The notes: generated by a model not told the origin, from the letters alone. DNA of 64,000 bases from Streptomyces violens (GCF_000717745.1 NZ_JOBH01000011.1:186001-250000), one strand, 5' to 3'. Counted from the first letter of the stretch, positions 17,613-26,343 are shown. Numbers and translations are program-made.

Positions 17613-17641
17613 TTGAATAGGAATGCGTGTCGTCGTATACA
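17613..17641 (+). promoter_or_regulatory. putative arcB promoter with ArgR-box-like sequence
   Basis: -35 TTGAAT (17613-17618), 17-base spacer, -10 TATACA (17636-17641). The -35 overlaps TTGAATAGGAATGC, which resembles half of an ArgR operator (TGAAT-N4-ATTCA). This places transcription of arcB under arginine control as a hypothesis. Confidence 0.5.
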
Positions 17642-17666
17642 CTTCCATAATTCGACCGCAAGGACG

Positions 17667-17720
17667 CATCCGATGCGACCGCAAGACCGCGAAGTCGTAC
17701 CCGACGCGGCCGCAAGGCCG
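17667..17720 (+). other. stem-loops in the arcB leader
   Basis: The leader has an interrupted palindrome CGCATC-C-GATGCG (about 17665-17677). A compact hairpin CGGCC-GCAA-GGCCG (17707-17720), closed by a GNRA tetraloop, lies 35 bases upstream of the start codon. Confidence 0.4.
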
Positions 17721-17755
17721 TACCCGACCCGTTCACCGCGACCTAGGAGCCTGCC

Positions 17756-18760
17756 ATGGCGATTGACCTCACGGGCCGCCATTTCCTCAAGGAGCTGGAC
17801 TTCACCGCCGAGGAGTTCCGCCATCTGATCGACCTTGCGGCGGAGCTGAAGGCCGCGAAGCGCGCGGGCACCGAGGAGCAGCGGCTGAAGGGGCGCAACA
17901 TCGCCCTGATCTTCGAGAAGACCTCCACCCGCACCCGCTGCTCCTTCGAGGTCGCGGCCGCCGACCAGGGCGCCCACACGACGTATCTGGACCCCTCCGG
18001 CTCGCAGATCGGGCACAAGGAGTCGGTGAAGGACACCGCTCGCGTGCTCGGCCGGATGTTCGACGGGATCGAGTACCGCGGCAGCGCCCAGGCGAACGTC
18101 GAGGAGCTGGCCGCGCACGCCGGCGTGCCCGTCTACAACGGCCTGACCGACGAGTGGCACCCCACCCAGATGCTCGCCGACGTACTCACCATGATCGAGC
18201 ACAGCCCCGGCCGGGAGCTCACGGACCTGTCCTTCGCGTACCTCGGCGACGCCCGGTACAACATGGGCAACTCCTACCTGGTCACCGGCGCCCTGCTCGG
18301 CATGGACGTACGTATCGTGGCGCCGAAGAAGCTGTGGCCCGAGGAGTCGGTGATCGCCGGCGCCCGGAAGCTCGCGGAGCAGAGCGGCGCCCGGCTGACC
18401 CTCACCGAGGACGTCGCCGAAGGTGTGCGCGGCGCGGACTTCGTCGCCACCGACATCTGGGTGTCGATGGGCGAGCCGAAGGAGGTCTGGGACGAGCGGA
18501 TCGCGCTGCTCAGCCCGCACGCCGTGACGATGGACGTGCTGCGCGCCACGGGCAAGGAGAACGTGAAGTTCCTGCACTGCCTGCCGGCCTTCCACGACCT
18601 CGGCACGGCCGTCGGCCGCGAGATCTACGCCCAGCACGGCCTGGAGTCGCTCGAGGTCACCGACGAGGTCTTCGAGTCCGAGCACTCCGTCGTCTTCGAC
18701 GAGGCGGAGAACCGGATGCACACGATCAAGGCGGTCATGGTCGCGACGCTCGGACGCTGA
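17756..18760 (+). CDS. arcB: ornithine carbamoyltransferase, catabolic type
   Basis: 334 residues. Carbamoyl-phosphate site [42 protein letters not shown] and the ornithine site [10 protein letters not shown] are all present. The sequence tracks Pseudomonas ArcB closely from memory, including [20 protein letters not shown] and [15 protein letters not shown]. The adjacent arginine deiminase supports the catabolic direction: phosphorolysis of citrulline to ornithine and carbamoyl phosphate. No carbamate kinase (arcC) is seen nearby, so carbamoyl phosphate may feed other routes. The ATG at 17756 follows AGGAG by 6 bases. It has its own putative promoter at 17613-17641. Confidence 0.9.
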   Translation: MAIDLTGRHFLKELDFTAEEFRHLIDLAAELKAAKRAGTEEQRLKGRNIALIFEKTSTRTRCSFEVAAADQGAHTTYLDPSGSQIGHKESVKDTARVLGRMFDGIEYRGSAQANVEELAAHAGVPVYNGLTDEWHPTQMLADVLTMIEHSPGRELTDLSFAYLGDARYNMGNSYLVTGALLGMDVRIVAPKKLWPEESVIAGARKLAEQSGARLTLTEDVAEGVRGADFVATDIWVSMGEPKEVWDERIALLSPHAVTMDVLRATGKENVKFLHCLPAFHDLGTAVGREIYAQHGLESLEVTDEVFESEHSVVFDEAENRMHTIKAVMVATLGR

Positions 18761-18869
18761 CCGTAGAGAAGACCGTAGAGAAGGCCGCAGAGGAGAACGC
18801 AGAGAAGGCCGCGGAGAAGGTCAGGGAAGGGCGCATAGAAATACGCCTCAATGGGCGATCATGCACCAT

Positions 18870-18921
18870 TTCGGTTACCATCGAACCGAACTCAGGGGGA
18901 CGGGCTCACCAGCCCGTCCCC
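18870..18921 (+). terminator. twin inverted repeats between arcB and the permease gene
   Basis: The first is TTCGGTT-N7-AACCGAA (18870-18890). The second is an 11-bp perfect stem GGGGACGGGCT-CACC-AGCCCGTCCCC (18896-18921) followed by TTCT. The second looks like an intrinsic terminator or attenuator 58 bases before the permease ATG. The first may be an operator or an alternative arm. Confidence 0.6.
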
Positions 18922-18979
18922 TTCTCCGTGCCCGCCCACCCCGCCGGGCACGTCGTACCACCAGGAAGAGAACCACCCC

Positions 18980-20419
18980 ATGTCCGCGTCCGGACTGCGC
19001 ATCAAGTCCCCCGACCTGCTCGTCGCCGAATCCGGCGCGGATCTCGAAGGCCACGGCCTCAAGCGCACCATGGGCCTCTTCCAGCTCGTGTGCTTCGGTG
19101 TCGGCGCGATCGTCGGCACGGGCATCTTCGTCGGCCTGTCGGACACGGTCGCCGAGGCAGGCCCCGCCGTCGTCGTCTCCTTCGTGCTCGCCGCGATCAC
19201 CTGCGTCTTCACCGCGTTCTCCTTCGCCGAGCTGGGCGGCGCGATCCCGGTGTCCGGCAGCTCGTACTCCTACGCGTACGCCACGCTCGGCGAGCGCACC
19301 GCCTTCCTCGTCGGCTGGTGCCTGCTGCTGGAGTACGGCGTGTCCGTCTCGGCGGTCTCGGTGGGCTGGGGCCAGTACCTCAACGAGCTGCTGGACAGCC
19401 TGGTCGGGTGGCAGCTGCCCGCCGCACTGTCCGCGCCGCCCGGTGACGGCGGCATCGTCAACGTCCCGGCCGTGGTCGTCATGCTGCTCGCCGCCACGCT
19501 CCTCGCGCGCGGCATCCGGGAGAGCGCCCGCGCCACCGCCGCGATGGCCGTCCTGAAAATCGGCGTACTGATCCTCTTCTGCGTGATCGCCTTCACCGCC
19601 TTCCAGGACGGCAACCTCTCGCCGTTCGCCGCGCAGGGCGCCGCCGGCATCACCTCCGGCGCCTCGCTCGCGTTCTTCTCGTACATCGGCTTCGACGCGG
19701 TCACCACGGCGGGCGAGGAGGTCAGGAACCCGCGGCGGAACGTCCCCGCCGCGATCCTGATCTGCATCGGCATCGTCACCGTGCTGTACTGCCTGGTCGC
19801 GCTCGCCGCGATCGGCGCGCTCTCCGCGGACGACGTCGCCGACAAGCCCGCCGCGCTCTCCCTGATCGTCGACCGGGTCACCGGCTCGGCACTGGGCGGC
19901 GGGATCATCGCCTTCGGCGCGGTGGTGGCCATCGCGTCGGTCGTCCTCGCGGTGATGTACGGCCAGACCCGCATCCTGATGTCCATGTCCCGGGACGGAC
20001 TGATCCCGCGGGTGTTCGAACGGATCTCGCCGAAGACGTCGACGCCGGTCCGGGGCACCTGGATCGTCGCGGTCGTCTTCGCGGTCCCGGCCGCGGTGGT
20101 GCCGCTGGACGTGGTCATGAATCTGACCACCATCGGGACCCTCGCGGTCATGGCCGTGGTCAACGTCTGTGTCATGCGGCTGCGCCGCACCCGGCCCGAC
20201 CTGCCGCGCCGCTTCCGGGTGCCGCTCTTCCCGCTCAGCCCGCTGCTCGGGGTCGCGTTCTGCCTGTACCTGATCTACGGCACGGGCCCGGCCACCTGGC
20301 TGCAGTTCGCCGCGTTCCTGGTGGTCGGGGCGCTGGTGTATGCGGTGTACGGGCGTCGGCATTCGCGGCTGGGGGGTGGTGCGGGGAAATCTGTGGCCGA
20401 AGTGCCGCCGAAGGGGTGA
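18980..20419 (+). CDS. APC-family cationic amino acid transporter-like permease
   Basis: 479 residues, about twelve transmembrane helices, CAT subfamily of APC transporters. Marks are LVCFGVGAIVGTGIFVGLSD (helix 1 GxGxGIF), AFSFAELGGAIPVSGSSYSY, and FFSYIGFDAVTTAGEEVRNP. Conserved charged residues lie in MYGQTRILMSMSRDGLIPRV. Its position behind arcA and arcB suggests arginine/ornithine transport, though CAT members also carry neutral amino acids. The ATG at 18980 (MSASGLRIKSPDLLV) follows GGAAGAG. Upstream in-frame sequence is leader containing the terminator hairpin, so the longer frame is unlikely to be coding. Confidence 0.85.
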   Translation: MSASGLRIKSPDLLVAESGADLEGHGLKRTMGLFQLVCFGVGAIVGTGIFVGLSDTVAEAGPAVVVSFVLAAITCVFTAFSFAELGGAIPVSGSSYSYAYATLGERTAFLVGWCLLLEYGVSVSAVSVGWGQYLNELLDSLVGWQLPAALSAPPGDGGIVNVPAVVVMLLAATLLARGIRESARATAAMAVLKIGVLILFCVIAFTAFQDGNLSPFAAQGAAGITSGASLAFFSYIGFDAVTTAGEEVRNPRRNVPAAILICIGIVTVLYCLVALAAIGALSADDVADKPAALSLIVDRVTGSALGGGIIAFGAVVAIASVVLAVMYGQTRILMSMSRDGLIPRVFERISPKTSTPVRGTWIVAVVFAVPAAVVPLDVVMNLTTIGTLAVMAVVNVCVMRLRRTRPDLPRRFRVPLFPLSPLLGVAFCLYLIYGTGPATWLQFAAFLVVGALVYAVYGRRHSRLGGGAGKSVAEVPPKG

Positions 20420-20531
20420 ACTTCCCTGGCATGGGCCCCTCCCTCTCCCCAACCACCGGCGGTAAGGCCCCTCCCCCACCTCCACCGCACACCCCCGACC
20501 GTACCCACCCCGCCCGACACGCCTCAGCCCC

Positions 20532-20558
20532 TGTGGACAACCGCAGCCCTGTGGATAA
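20532..20558 (-). other. pair of DnaA-box sequences
   Basis: On the minus strand TTGTCCACA (20540-20532) and TTATCCACA (20558-20550) lie 18 bases apart, start to start, in the 165-base gap between convergent genes. Both match DnaA-box consensus forms. Confidence 0.4.
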
Positions 20559-20584
20559 CCTCCGCCTCAAACTGACGGCTCCCC

Positions 20585-21010
20585 TCAAGCCGGCGGCTCC
20601 CCCTCAAGCCGGAACCACACTGCCTTGCCCTGTTCGGTCGGCCGGTAGCCGGAGTCCGCGCTGAGGGTGCGGATCAGCAGCAGCCCCCGGCCGCCCTCGT
20701 CCAGCAGATCCACCTCAGGGGGCGCGTCGTCGCCCAGCCCTTGGACCGGCGCCGGGTCGTTGTCGTGCACCTCCACGTGCTGGTGGCCGCTCGGCAGTAC
20801 CTCGATGACCAGCTCGATCGGCTTGTCCCCGGGGGTGTGCTCGACGGCGTTGGCCACCAGTTCGCCGGTGAGCAGCTCGGCCGTGTCGCTGTCCGCCGCC
20901 ACCCGCATGTCCGTGATCGCCATCCGGATCAGGGCACGCGCGATCGGCACCGCAGCAGTGGTGTGCGGCAGCGTGATCCGCCAGGACGACGGGGCGGCTG
21001 GCTCCGACAA
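20585..21010 (-). CDS. RsbW-like ATP-binding (HATPase_c_2) anti-sigma/regulatory protein
   Basis: 141 residues, a stand-alone GHKL ATPase domain of the kind abundant in Streptomyces. The N-box ELVANAVEHT, a G1-like VEVHDNDPAPVQ and the G2 box DEGGRGLLLIRTLSADSG are visible; they bind ATP-Mg. Such proteins act as anti-sigma kinases or orphan regulators, and the partner here is unknown. The start codon is TTG at 21010. A much better ribosome site, AGGAGG, lies 33 bases further upstream with no start codon at the right distance, so the N-terminus or transcript start is unusual. Upstream DNA also carries operator-like repeats. Confidence 0.8.
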   Translation of the reverse strand: MSEPAAPSSWRITLPHTTAAVPIARALIRMAITDMRVAADSDTAELLTGELVANAVEHTPGDKPIELVIEVLPSGHQHVEVHDNDPAPVQGLGDDAPPEVDLLDEGGRGLLLIRTLSADSGYRPTEQGKAVWFRLEGEPPA

Positions 21011-21122
21011 GGTCCGGTTCCGTTCGCGGGGGCGTGATGTCCTCCTATAACGGTACGAACCTCCGGTGCGATCGGCTCATCACCGCTCGTGGCGATACCG
21101 CGCGGGAACGGGCGCACGTCCC

Positions 21123-21178
21123 ATCGCGTACTCGTGATGCCTTATCGCGTACTCGTGACGGCGGTCACGCTTGCGTGA
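21123..21178 (+). promoter_or_regulatory. operator-like direct repeats and palindrome before the enoyl-CoA hydratase gene
   Basis: ATCGCGTACTCGTGA occurs at 21123-21137 and 21144-21158, a 21-base period or two helical turns. It is followed by the 14-base palindrome TCACGC-TT-GCGTGA (21165-21178). The site lies 82-137 bases upstream of the start and faces both this operon and the ATPase gene. Confidence 0.5.
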
Positions 21179-21259
21179 TAACTTCCCGGGACGGGTAACG
21201 CCGGATACCGGCGGATACCGCCAGGCACCAGCCCTCCGGCTGAAGGGGGCACGACGCCC

Positions 21260-22087
21260 ATGAGCCCGTTCACAGGTTCCGCGCACGCCACCGACGCATG
21301 GGAACACCTCCGCGTGACCAGGGAGGACGGGGTCGCCACCGTCACCCTCGCGCGCCCGGACACCCTCAACTCCCTCACCTTCGGCGCATACGCCGACCTC
21401 CGCGATCTGCTCGCCGAGCTCTCCCGCGAACGCGCCGTACGTGCCCTGGTGCTCGGCGGCGAGGGCCGCGGCTTCTGCTCCGGCGGCGACGTGGACGAGA
21501 TCATCGGCGCCACGCTGGAGATGGACACCGGACAGCTGCTGGACTTCAACCGGATGACCGGTCAGGTCGTACGGGCGCTGCGGGAGTGCCCGTTCCCGGT
21601 GATCGCGGCCGTGCACGGCGTGGCCGCGGGGGCCGGCGCGGTCCTCGCGCTCGCCGCCGACTTCCGCGTCGCCGACCCCTCGGCGCGCTTCGCCTTCCTC
21701 TTCACCAAGGTCGGGCTCTCCGGCGGCGACATGGGCGCGGCCTACCTGCTGCCCCGCGTCGTCGGCCTCGGGCACGCCACCCGGCTGCTGATGCTGGGGG
21801 AGGCCGTGCGGGCCCCCGAGGCCGAGCGGATCGGGCTGATCAGCGAGCTGGCCGAGGAGGGGAAGGCGCACGAGGCGGCCGCCGCGCTGGCCCGCCGGCT
21901 CGCGGCCGGCCCGGCGCTCGCCCACGCCCAGACGAAGGCGCTGCTCACCGCCGAGCTGGACATGCCGCTCGCGGCGGCCGTCGAGATGGACGCGGCGACC
22001 CAGGCGCTGCTGATGAACAGTTCGGACTACGCGGAGTTCCACGCGGCGTTCACCGCCAAGCGCAGCCCGAAGTGGCAGGGGAAATGA
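21260..22087 (+). CDS. enoyl-CoA hydratase/isomerase family protein
   Basis: 275 residues, crotonase fold. The oxyanion-hole segments ALVLGGEGRGFCSGGDVDEI and AAVHGVAAGAGAVLALAADF are clear, and the FLFTKVGLSGGDMGAAYLLP block follows. The usual catalytic Glu of classic hydratases is replaced around GGDMGA, so the reaction may be hydration, isomerisation or ring-cleavage-type chemistry. It overlaps by 4 bases (ATGA) with a fused aryl-CoA monooxygenase/reductase. This pairing is seen in aerobic 2-aminobenzoyl-CoA or salicylyl-CoA pathways, where a hydratase-like enzyme acts after dearomatisation. The ATG at 21260 follows GAAGGGGGCACGACGCCC. Confidence 0.85.
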   Translation: MSPFTGSAHATDAWEHLRVTREDGVATVTLARPDTLNSLTFGAYADLRDLLAELSRERAVRALVLGGEGRGFCSGGDVDEIIGATLEMDTGQLLDFNRMTGQVVRALRECPFPVIAAVHGVAAGAGAVLALAADFRVADPSARFAFLFTKVGLSGGDMGAAYLLPRVVGLGHATRLLMLGEAVRAPEAERIGLISELAEEGKAHEAAAALARRLAAGPALAHAQTKALLTAELDMPLAAAVEMDAATQALLMNSSDYAEFHAAFTAKRSPKWQGK

Positions 22088-24441
22088 GCCCCGGGGACGG
22101 GGCGCCGCCCGGCGGCCGGGTGGCCGTCATCGGGGGCGGTCCGGGTGGCCTGTACGCGGCGGTGCTGCTCAAGCGCCTGGATCCGGCCCGCGAGGTGACC
22201 GTCTGGGAGCGCAACGCGCCCGACGACACCTTCGGCTTCGGGGTGGTCCTCTCGGACGAGACCCTGGGCGGCATCGAGCAGGCCGACCCGGTCGTCCACG
22301 AGGCGCTGCGCCGCGAGTACGTGCGCTGGGACAACATCGACATCGCGCACCGCGGCCGCACCCTCACCTCCGGCGGCCACGGTTTCGCCGCCATCGGGCG
22401 GCGCCGCCTCCTCCAGCTGCTGCACGAGCGCTGCCGCGCGCTCGGGGTACGGCTGCGCTTCCGTACCGAGGCGCCGCCTGCCGCCGTCCTGGCCCGCGAC
22501 CACGATCTGGTGATCGCCGCCGACGGCGTGCACAGCGCCACCCGCGGCGCGCACGCCGACGTCTTCCGCCCGCACCTGACCACACACCGCTGCCGCTACA
22601 TCTGGCTCTCCGCCGACCTGGCCTTCGATGCCTTCCGCTTCGACATCGCCGAGACCGCGCACGGGGTGCTGCAGCTGCACGGATATCCGTACTCCCGCCC
22701 GTCACCCGACCACCGCCCCTCAACGAGGCCCTCCGGGCCGCCCTTGCCAGTCGGGGCCAGTACCGTCATCGTCGAGGCGCACGAGGACGTCTGGCGGCGG
22801 GCCGGCTGGGACGCCTGTCCGGTGGAGGAGTCCGTCGACCAATGCGCCAAGATCTTCGCGGACGCGCTGGGCGGCCGGCCGCTGCACGGCAACAACTCCG
22901 CCTGGACCGCCTTCCGTACGGTCACCAACGCCCGCTGGTCGCACGGCAACATCGTGCTGCTCGGTGACGCCGCGCACACCGCCCACTTCTCCATCGGCTC
23001 CGGCACCAAGCTCGCGGTCGAGGACGCGCTCGCGCTCGCCGCCTGCCTGCAGGAGCATGCGGCACTCCCCGACGCGCTCGCCGCGTACGAGGCCGAGCGC
23101 CGGCCCGTCGTCGAGTCCACCCAGCGTGCGGCGCGCGCCAGCCTGGAGTGGTTCGAGAACCTCCCGCAGTACGTCGATCAGTCGCCCCGCCGCTTCGCCT
23201 TCAACCTGCTCACGCGCAGCCGCCGGGTCACCCATGACAACCTCCGGCTGCGCGATCCCCGTTTCGTCGCCGCGGTCGAGGAGGAGGCCGGTGTGGCGCC
23301 CGGCACGCCGCCGATGTTCACGCCCTTCCGGCTCGCCGGGCTGACGCTGCGCAACCGTGTCGTCGTCTCCCCGATGGACATGTACAGCGCCGACGCCGAC
23401 GGCACGCCGGGCGACTTCCACCTCGTCCATCTCGGCGCCCGGGCCCTGGGCGGCGCGGGCCTGGTGATGACGGAAATGGTCTGCGTCAGCCGCCAGGGCC
23501 GCATTACGCCGGCGTGCACGGGGTTGTACGCGCCGGAGCACGAGGCCGCCTGGCGCCGGGTCACCGATTTCGTGCACGGCGGCGCGCCCGGCACCGCGAT
23601 CGGCGTCCAGCTCGGTCACTCGGGCCGCAAGGGCTCGACCCGGCTGATGTGGGAGGGCATCGACCAGCCGCTCCCGGAGGGCAACTGGCCGCTCGTCGCC
23701 GCCTCGCCGATCCCGTACCGCACGGGCGTCAACCAGATACCGCACGCGCTCACCACCGAGGAGCTGGCCGGCGTGCGCGAGGACTTCGTCCGCGCCGCCG
23801 AGCGTGCCGCGCGCGCCGGCTTCGACCTGCTCGAACTGCACTGCGCCCACGGCTATCTGCTCTCCGGCTTCCTCTCGCCGCTCACCAACCACCGCACCGA
23901 CGCCTACGGCGGCGACCTCACCGCGCGGCTGCGCTTCCCGCTGGAGGTCTTCGACGCGGTACGCGCCGTCTGGCCGGCCGGGCGGCCCATGACGGTACGG
24001 ATCTCCGCCACCGACTGGGCGGCGGGCGGCACCACCGCCGAGGACGCGGTGGAGATCGCGCGGGCCTTCGCCGCGCACGGAGCCGACGCGATCGACGTCT
24101 CCACGGGGCAGGTGGTCCCCGACGAGCGGCCCGCGTTCGGGCGCTCGTACCAGACGCCGTTCGCCGATCGCATCCGCAACGCGGTGCGAATCCCGGTGAT
24201 CGCGGTCGGCGCCATCTCGTCCTGGGACGACGTCAATTCGCTGATTCTCGCGGGCCGTGCCGACCTGTGCGCGCTGGCCCGGCCGCATCTCTACGACCCG
24301 AACTGGACCCTGCACGCCGCCGCGGAACAGGGGTATTCCGGCCCCGGTGCGCCGTGGCCCGCGCCGTACCGGGCAGGCAGCCGCATCCCGCCGACGGGCC
24401 GCACGGACGGCCCCAAACAGCGGCTGACGCTGGGCGGATGA
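22084..24441 (+). CDS. bifunctional salicylyl-CoA 5-hydroxylase / 2-aminobenzoyl-CoA monooxygenase-reductase
   Basis: 785 residues, two fused enzymes. Residues 1-400 form a class A flavoprotein monooxygenase: VAVIGGGPGGLYAAVLLKRL for FAD, VIAADGVHSATRG, and GDAAHTAHFSIGSGTKLAVE. Residues about 415-770 form an old-yellow-enzyme barrel: RNRVVVSPMDMYSADADGTP, GVQLGHSGRKGSTR, ELHCAHGYLLSGFLSP with the His pair, and NHRTDAYGGDL. This architecture is that of salicylyl-CoA 5-hydroxylase/oxidoreductase and Azoarcus 2-aminobenzoyl-CoA monooxygenase/reductase, which hydroxylates and then reduces the aromatic ring as a CoA thioester. A matching aryl-CoA ligase and PaaX regulator lie about 6 kb away (29943-32427). 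Confidence 0.9.
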   Translation: MSPGDGAPPGGRVAVIGGGPGGLYAAVLLKRLDPAREVTVWERNAPDDTFGFGVVLSDETLGGIEQADPVVHEALRREYVRWDNIDIAHRGRTLTSGGHGFAAIGRRRLLQLLHERCRALGVRLRFRTEAPPAAVLARDHDLVIAADGVHSATRGAHADVFRPHLTTHRCRYIWLSADLAFDAFRFDIAETAHGVLQLHGYPYSRPSPDHRPSTRPSGPPLPVGASTVIVEAHEDVWRRAGWDACPVEESVDQCAKIFADALGGRPLHGNNSAWTAFRTVTNARWSHGNIVLLGDAAHTAHFSIGSGTKLAVEDALALAACLQEHAALPDALAAYEAERRPVVESTQRAARASLEWFENLPQYVDQSPRRFAFNLLTRSRRVTHDNLRLRDPRFVAAVEEEAGVAPGTPPMFTPFRLAGLTLRNRVVVSPMDMYSADADGTPGDFHLVHLGARALGGAGLVMTEMVCVSRQGRITPACTGLYAPEHEAAWRRVTDFVHGGAPGTAIGVQLGHSGRKGSTRLMWEGIDQPLPEGNWPLVAASPIPYRTGVNQIPHALTTEELAGVREDFVRAAERAARAGFDLLELHCAHGYLLSGFLSPLTNHRTDAYGGDLTARLRFPLEVFDAVRAVWPAGRPMTVRISATDWAAGGTTAEDAVEIARAFAAHGADAIDVSTGQVVPDERPAFGRSYQTPFADRIRNAVRIPVIAVGAISSWDDVNSLILAGRADLCALARPHLYDPNWTLHAAAEQGYSGPGAPWPAPYRAGSRIPPTGRTDGPKQRLTLGG

Positions 24442-24458
24442 TGTGGGGCGCCCGCCGT

Positions 24459-25424
24459 TCAGCCGATGGGGGCGCAGGTCACGGTGGCGGTGAAAACGGC
24501 GTCACCGTCGTGCTCGGCCCGCACCGCCACGCGCGGCAGGCCGGCCGCGTCCGGGGTCAGCGCCCGGGCACGTATCCAGCAGGGCACGTCCAGCTCGGCA
24601 TAGCGGACGAAGGAGCAGTCCATTGCCACGGCTGTCGAGTGGCCGGGCCCGACGGTGGCGTACGCGGCCTGCCGCGCGGCCTCGACCATCAGCATTCCCG
24701 GCACGTGGTCCACGGGGTGGTCGAAGAGCACCGGGTGCGTGATGTCGGTCCGCAGCTGCCAGCGGCCGGTCTCGCCAGTGGGGGAGAGCACTACGTCGGC
24801 CGTGCGGTCCCGGCCGACCAGCGCCGGAGGGACGGGGGCGGCCGGCGGGATCACGCGCGAGAGGGTGTGGTCGAGGTCGGCGTACGAGCCGCGCAATCTT
24901 CGGTAGACGGCGGGGGCGTGGCAGGTGAAGGTGCACTCGACGCGTCCCAGGTGCCGGCCGTCCCGCGTGGCTTCGAACGTCTGCCGCATGCCGGACAGCC
25001 GGCTGCCTCTCCGCACGATGTCGTGGTCGTTCACGTGTACTTCGAGGTCGGCGGGGGTGGCGGCGACCTCGAGGGCCTCGGGGGCGACGGTGTACCGCAT
25101 GCTTCCCCAGATGACCGGGTGGCCCAGTGGTATGCCGTGCCCGACGTGGTTCAGCAGGAGTCCGGCCTGCCGTACGGTCTCCACCAGCATCAGCGGGTCG
25201 TGCAGCCCGTGCGCGGGGCCGTAGAAGCTGTGGGCGCGCGGCCATTGGGCGTCGACGGTCCAGGCGTCGGGTCCTCTGCCGCGCCAGTCCGTGAGGAACA
25301 CCTCGGTGACCGAGCTGCGATGGACGTACTCCCGCGGAACCGTGGTGGTCAGTGCTGCGGAGTCCCCCGAAGGCGCGCCGGGTCGGCGGGGGGCGGAGTG
25401 CGGCACGGTCAGAACGACGGTCAT
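24459..25424 (-). CDS. AfsA/ScbA-family gamma-butyrolactone biosynthesis protein
   Basis: 321 residues with two tandem hot-dog repeats of the A-factor biosynthesis type: VPREYVHRSSVTEVFLTDWR plus LMLVETVRQAGLLLNHVGHG in the first, and VDHVPGMLMVEAARQAAYAT in the second. The E-x2-RQ elements are the conserved catalytic core. Family members condense a beta-ketoacyl-ACP with dihydroxyacetone phosphate, the first committed step of gamma-butyrolactone autoregulator synthesis. The ATG at 25424 has AGGGA upstream. A receptor-box-like palindrome lies at 25482-25509, 58 bases upstream, implying control by the adjacent TetR receptor. It is tail to tail with the monooxygenase gene (17-base gap), with no terminator seen between them. 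Confidence 0.92.
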   Translation of the reverse strand: MTVVLTVPHSAPRRPGAPSGDSAALTTTVPREYVHRSSVTEVFLTDWRGRGPDAWTVDAQWPRAHSFYGPAHGLHDPLMLVETVRQAGLLLNHVGHGIPLGHPVIWGSMRYTVAPEALEVAATPADLEVHVNDHDIVRRGSRLSGMRQTFEATRDGRHLGRVECTFTCHAPAVYRRLRGSYADLDHTLSRVIPPAAPVPPALVGRDRTADVVLSPTGETGRWQLRTDITHPVLFDHPVDHVPGMLMVEAARQAAYATVGPGHSTAVAMDCSFVRYAELDVPCWIRARALTPDAAGLPRVAVRAEHDGDAVFTATVTCAPIG

Positions 25425-25481
25425 GCGGATTCCCTCCCTGGGCGGGCGCGGGGTGCGCCCGTACTCAGCGCCTGCGACCCC

Positions 25482-25509
25482 AAGATACGAACCGTCTGGT
25501 TTGTTTTCT
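25482..25509 (+). promoter_or_regulatory. putative butyrolactone-receptor box (ARE1) in the afsA-type promoter
   Basis: The core AACC-GTCT-GGTT (25490-25501) is flanked by AAGATACG on the left and TGTTTTCT on the right, matching the ScbR/ArpA operator style. Its reverse complement shares AACCAGACGGT with ARE2. Confidence 0.7.
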
Positions 25510-25667
25510 AGTGCTCAGAGTGAATCTCTGGGCAGAAGTGTTACGTGTGATGACGTAGAGATAAGGCCAGGGCTGTTTGCGGCCGTGCTGCATGAAGCGA
25601 CGGGTGGCCCGGAACGACAGAAGACGGCGGCCAAGTGGCCGCCGTCGGAGGAGGGTCGGGGGTCGGT

Positions 25668-26285
25668 TCAGGCGGCGTGGCGTTCCCACCGGCCGCTGGG
25701 AGTCAGGTGGCTCAAGGCTCCCGGCGGGGCCAGGCCCGGGAGGATGTGCCGCCACAGAGAGGTGACGCGTTCATGCAGGTCGGCGCGGTTCGTGACGGCC
25801 TGGGAGAAGAGCTGCACGCCCATGTACGAGGACACGACGAACTCCGCGGCCTTCACCGGGTTCACCGCCGACAGCAACTCCCCGCGCTCGCGCGCCTCGG
25901 TGAACATCCGGGTCACGATCTCGATCCAGTCCTGGTACGGCACCAGCGGCTCGCGGCTGAAAGTGGTTTCCACCGCGATCCGGGTGCCGGCCTGAAGTAC
26001 CGGGTCGTCCCGCAGCGCCTGCGCCACCTGATGGCTGAAGTCGATGACATCCTGCAACCGGGAGTCGCTGGGCGGCGGGACGAGCATCTCGGTCTGTTCC
26101 GCGATGACCGCGCGGGCCAGGGCGTCCTTGGACGGGAAGTGGAAGTACAGCGCGCCCTTGGTGACCTGGGCCCGGTGGATGATCTCCGCGATGGTGGCCG
26201 CTTCGTAGCCCCGTTCGCCGATGACCTGGGCCGCCGCCACGAGGACGGCCTGTCGAGTGCGCACTGCCCGTTCCTGCTTGGCCAC
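25668..26285 (-). CDS. gamma-butyrolactone receptor-like TetR regulator (ScbR/ArpA family)
   Basis: 205 residues from a GTG at 26285, with GGAGG 7 bases upstream. The N-terminus AKQERAVRTRQAVLVAAAQV and HTH-end VTKGALYFHFPSKDALARAV are classic ArpA/ScbR sequence. W120 in YQDWIEIV aligns with the ligand-pocket tryptophan (W119) of ArpA/CprB, suggesting real ligand binding rather than a pseudo-receptor. It probably represses the afsA-type gene and itself until the butyrolactone accumulates. Its own promoter region carries ARE2. It is divergent from the MDR reductase gene and upstream of the afsA-type gene on the same strand. Confidence 0.92.
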   Translation of the reverse strand: MAKQERAVRTRQAVLVAAAQVIGERGYEAATIAEIIHRAQVTKGALYFHFPSKDALARAVIAEQTEMLVPPPSDSRLQDVIDFSHQVAQALRDDPVLQAGTRIAVETTFSREPLVPYQDWIEIVTRMFTEARERGELLSAVNPVKAAEFVVSSYMGVQLFSQAVTNRADLHERVTSLWRHILPGLAPPGALSHLTPSGRWERHAA

Positions 26286-26343
26286 CGGCGGTCCTCCGCG
26301 TCTTTCGTTCTGGGGCGCGTCCGCCTCCGGCGGATCTGGCCGA

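Noticed and set aside
18760..18850. Tandem GTAGAGAAG(A/G)CC-like units as a repeat gene (EK-rich peptide)
   Set aside because: The units are imperfect and the frame lacks a start with ribosome site; most likely degenerate leader sequence between arcB and the permease.
24441..24459. Missing terminator between the monooxygenase and AfsA-type genes as evidence of recent insertion
   Set aside because: Short convergent gaps without hairpins occur elsewhere in the window, so this is not informative.
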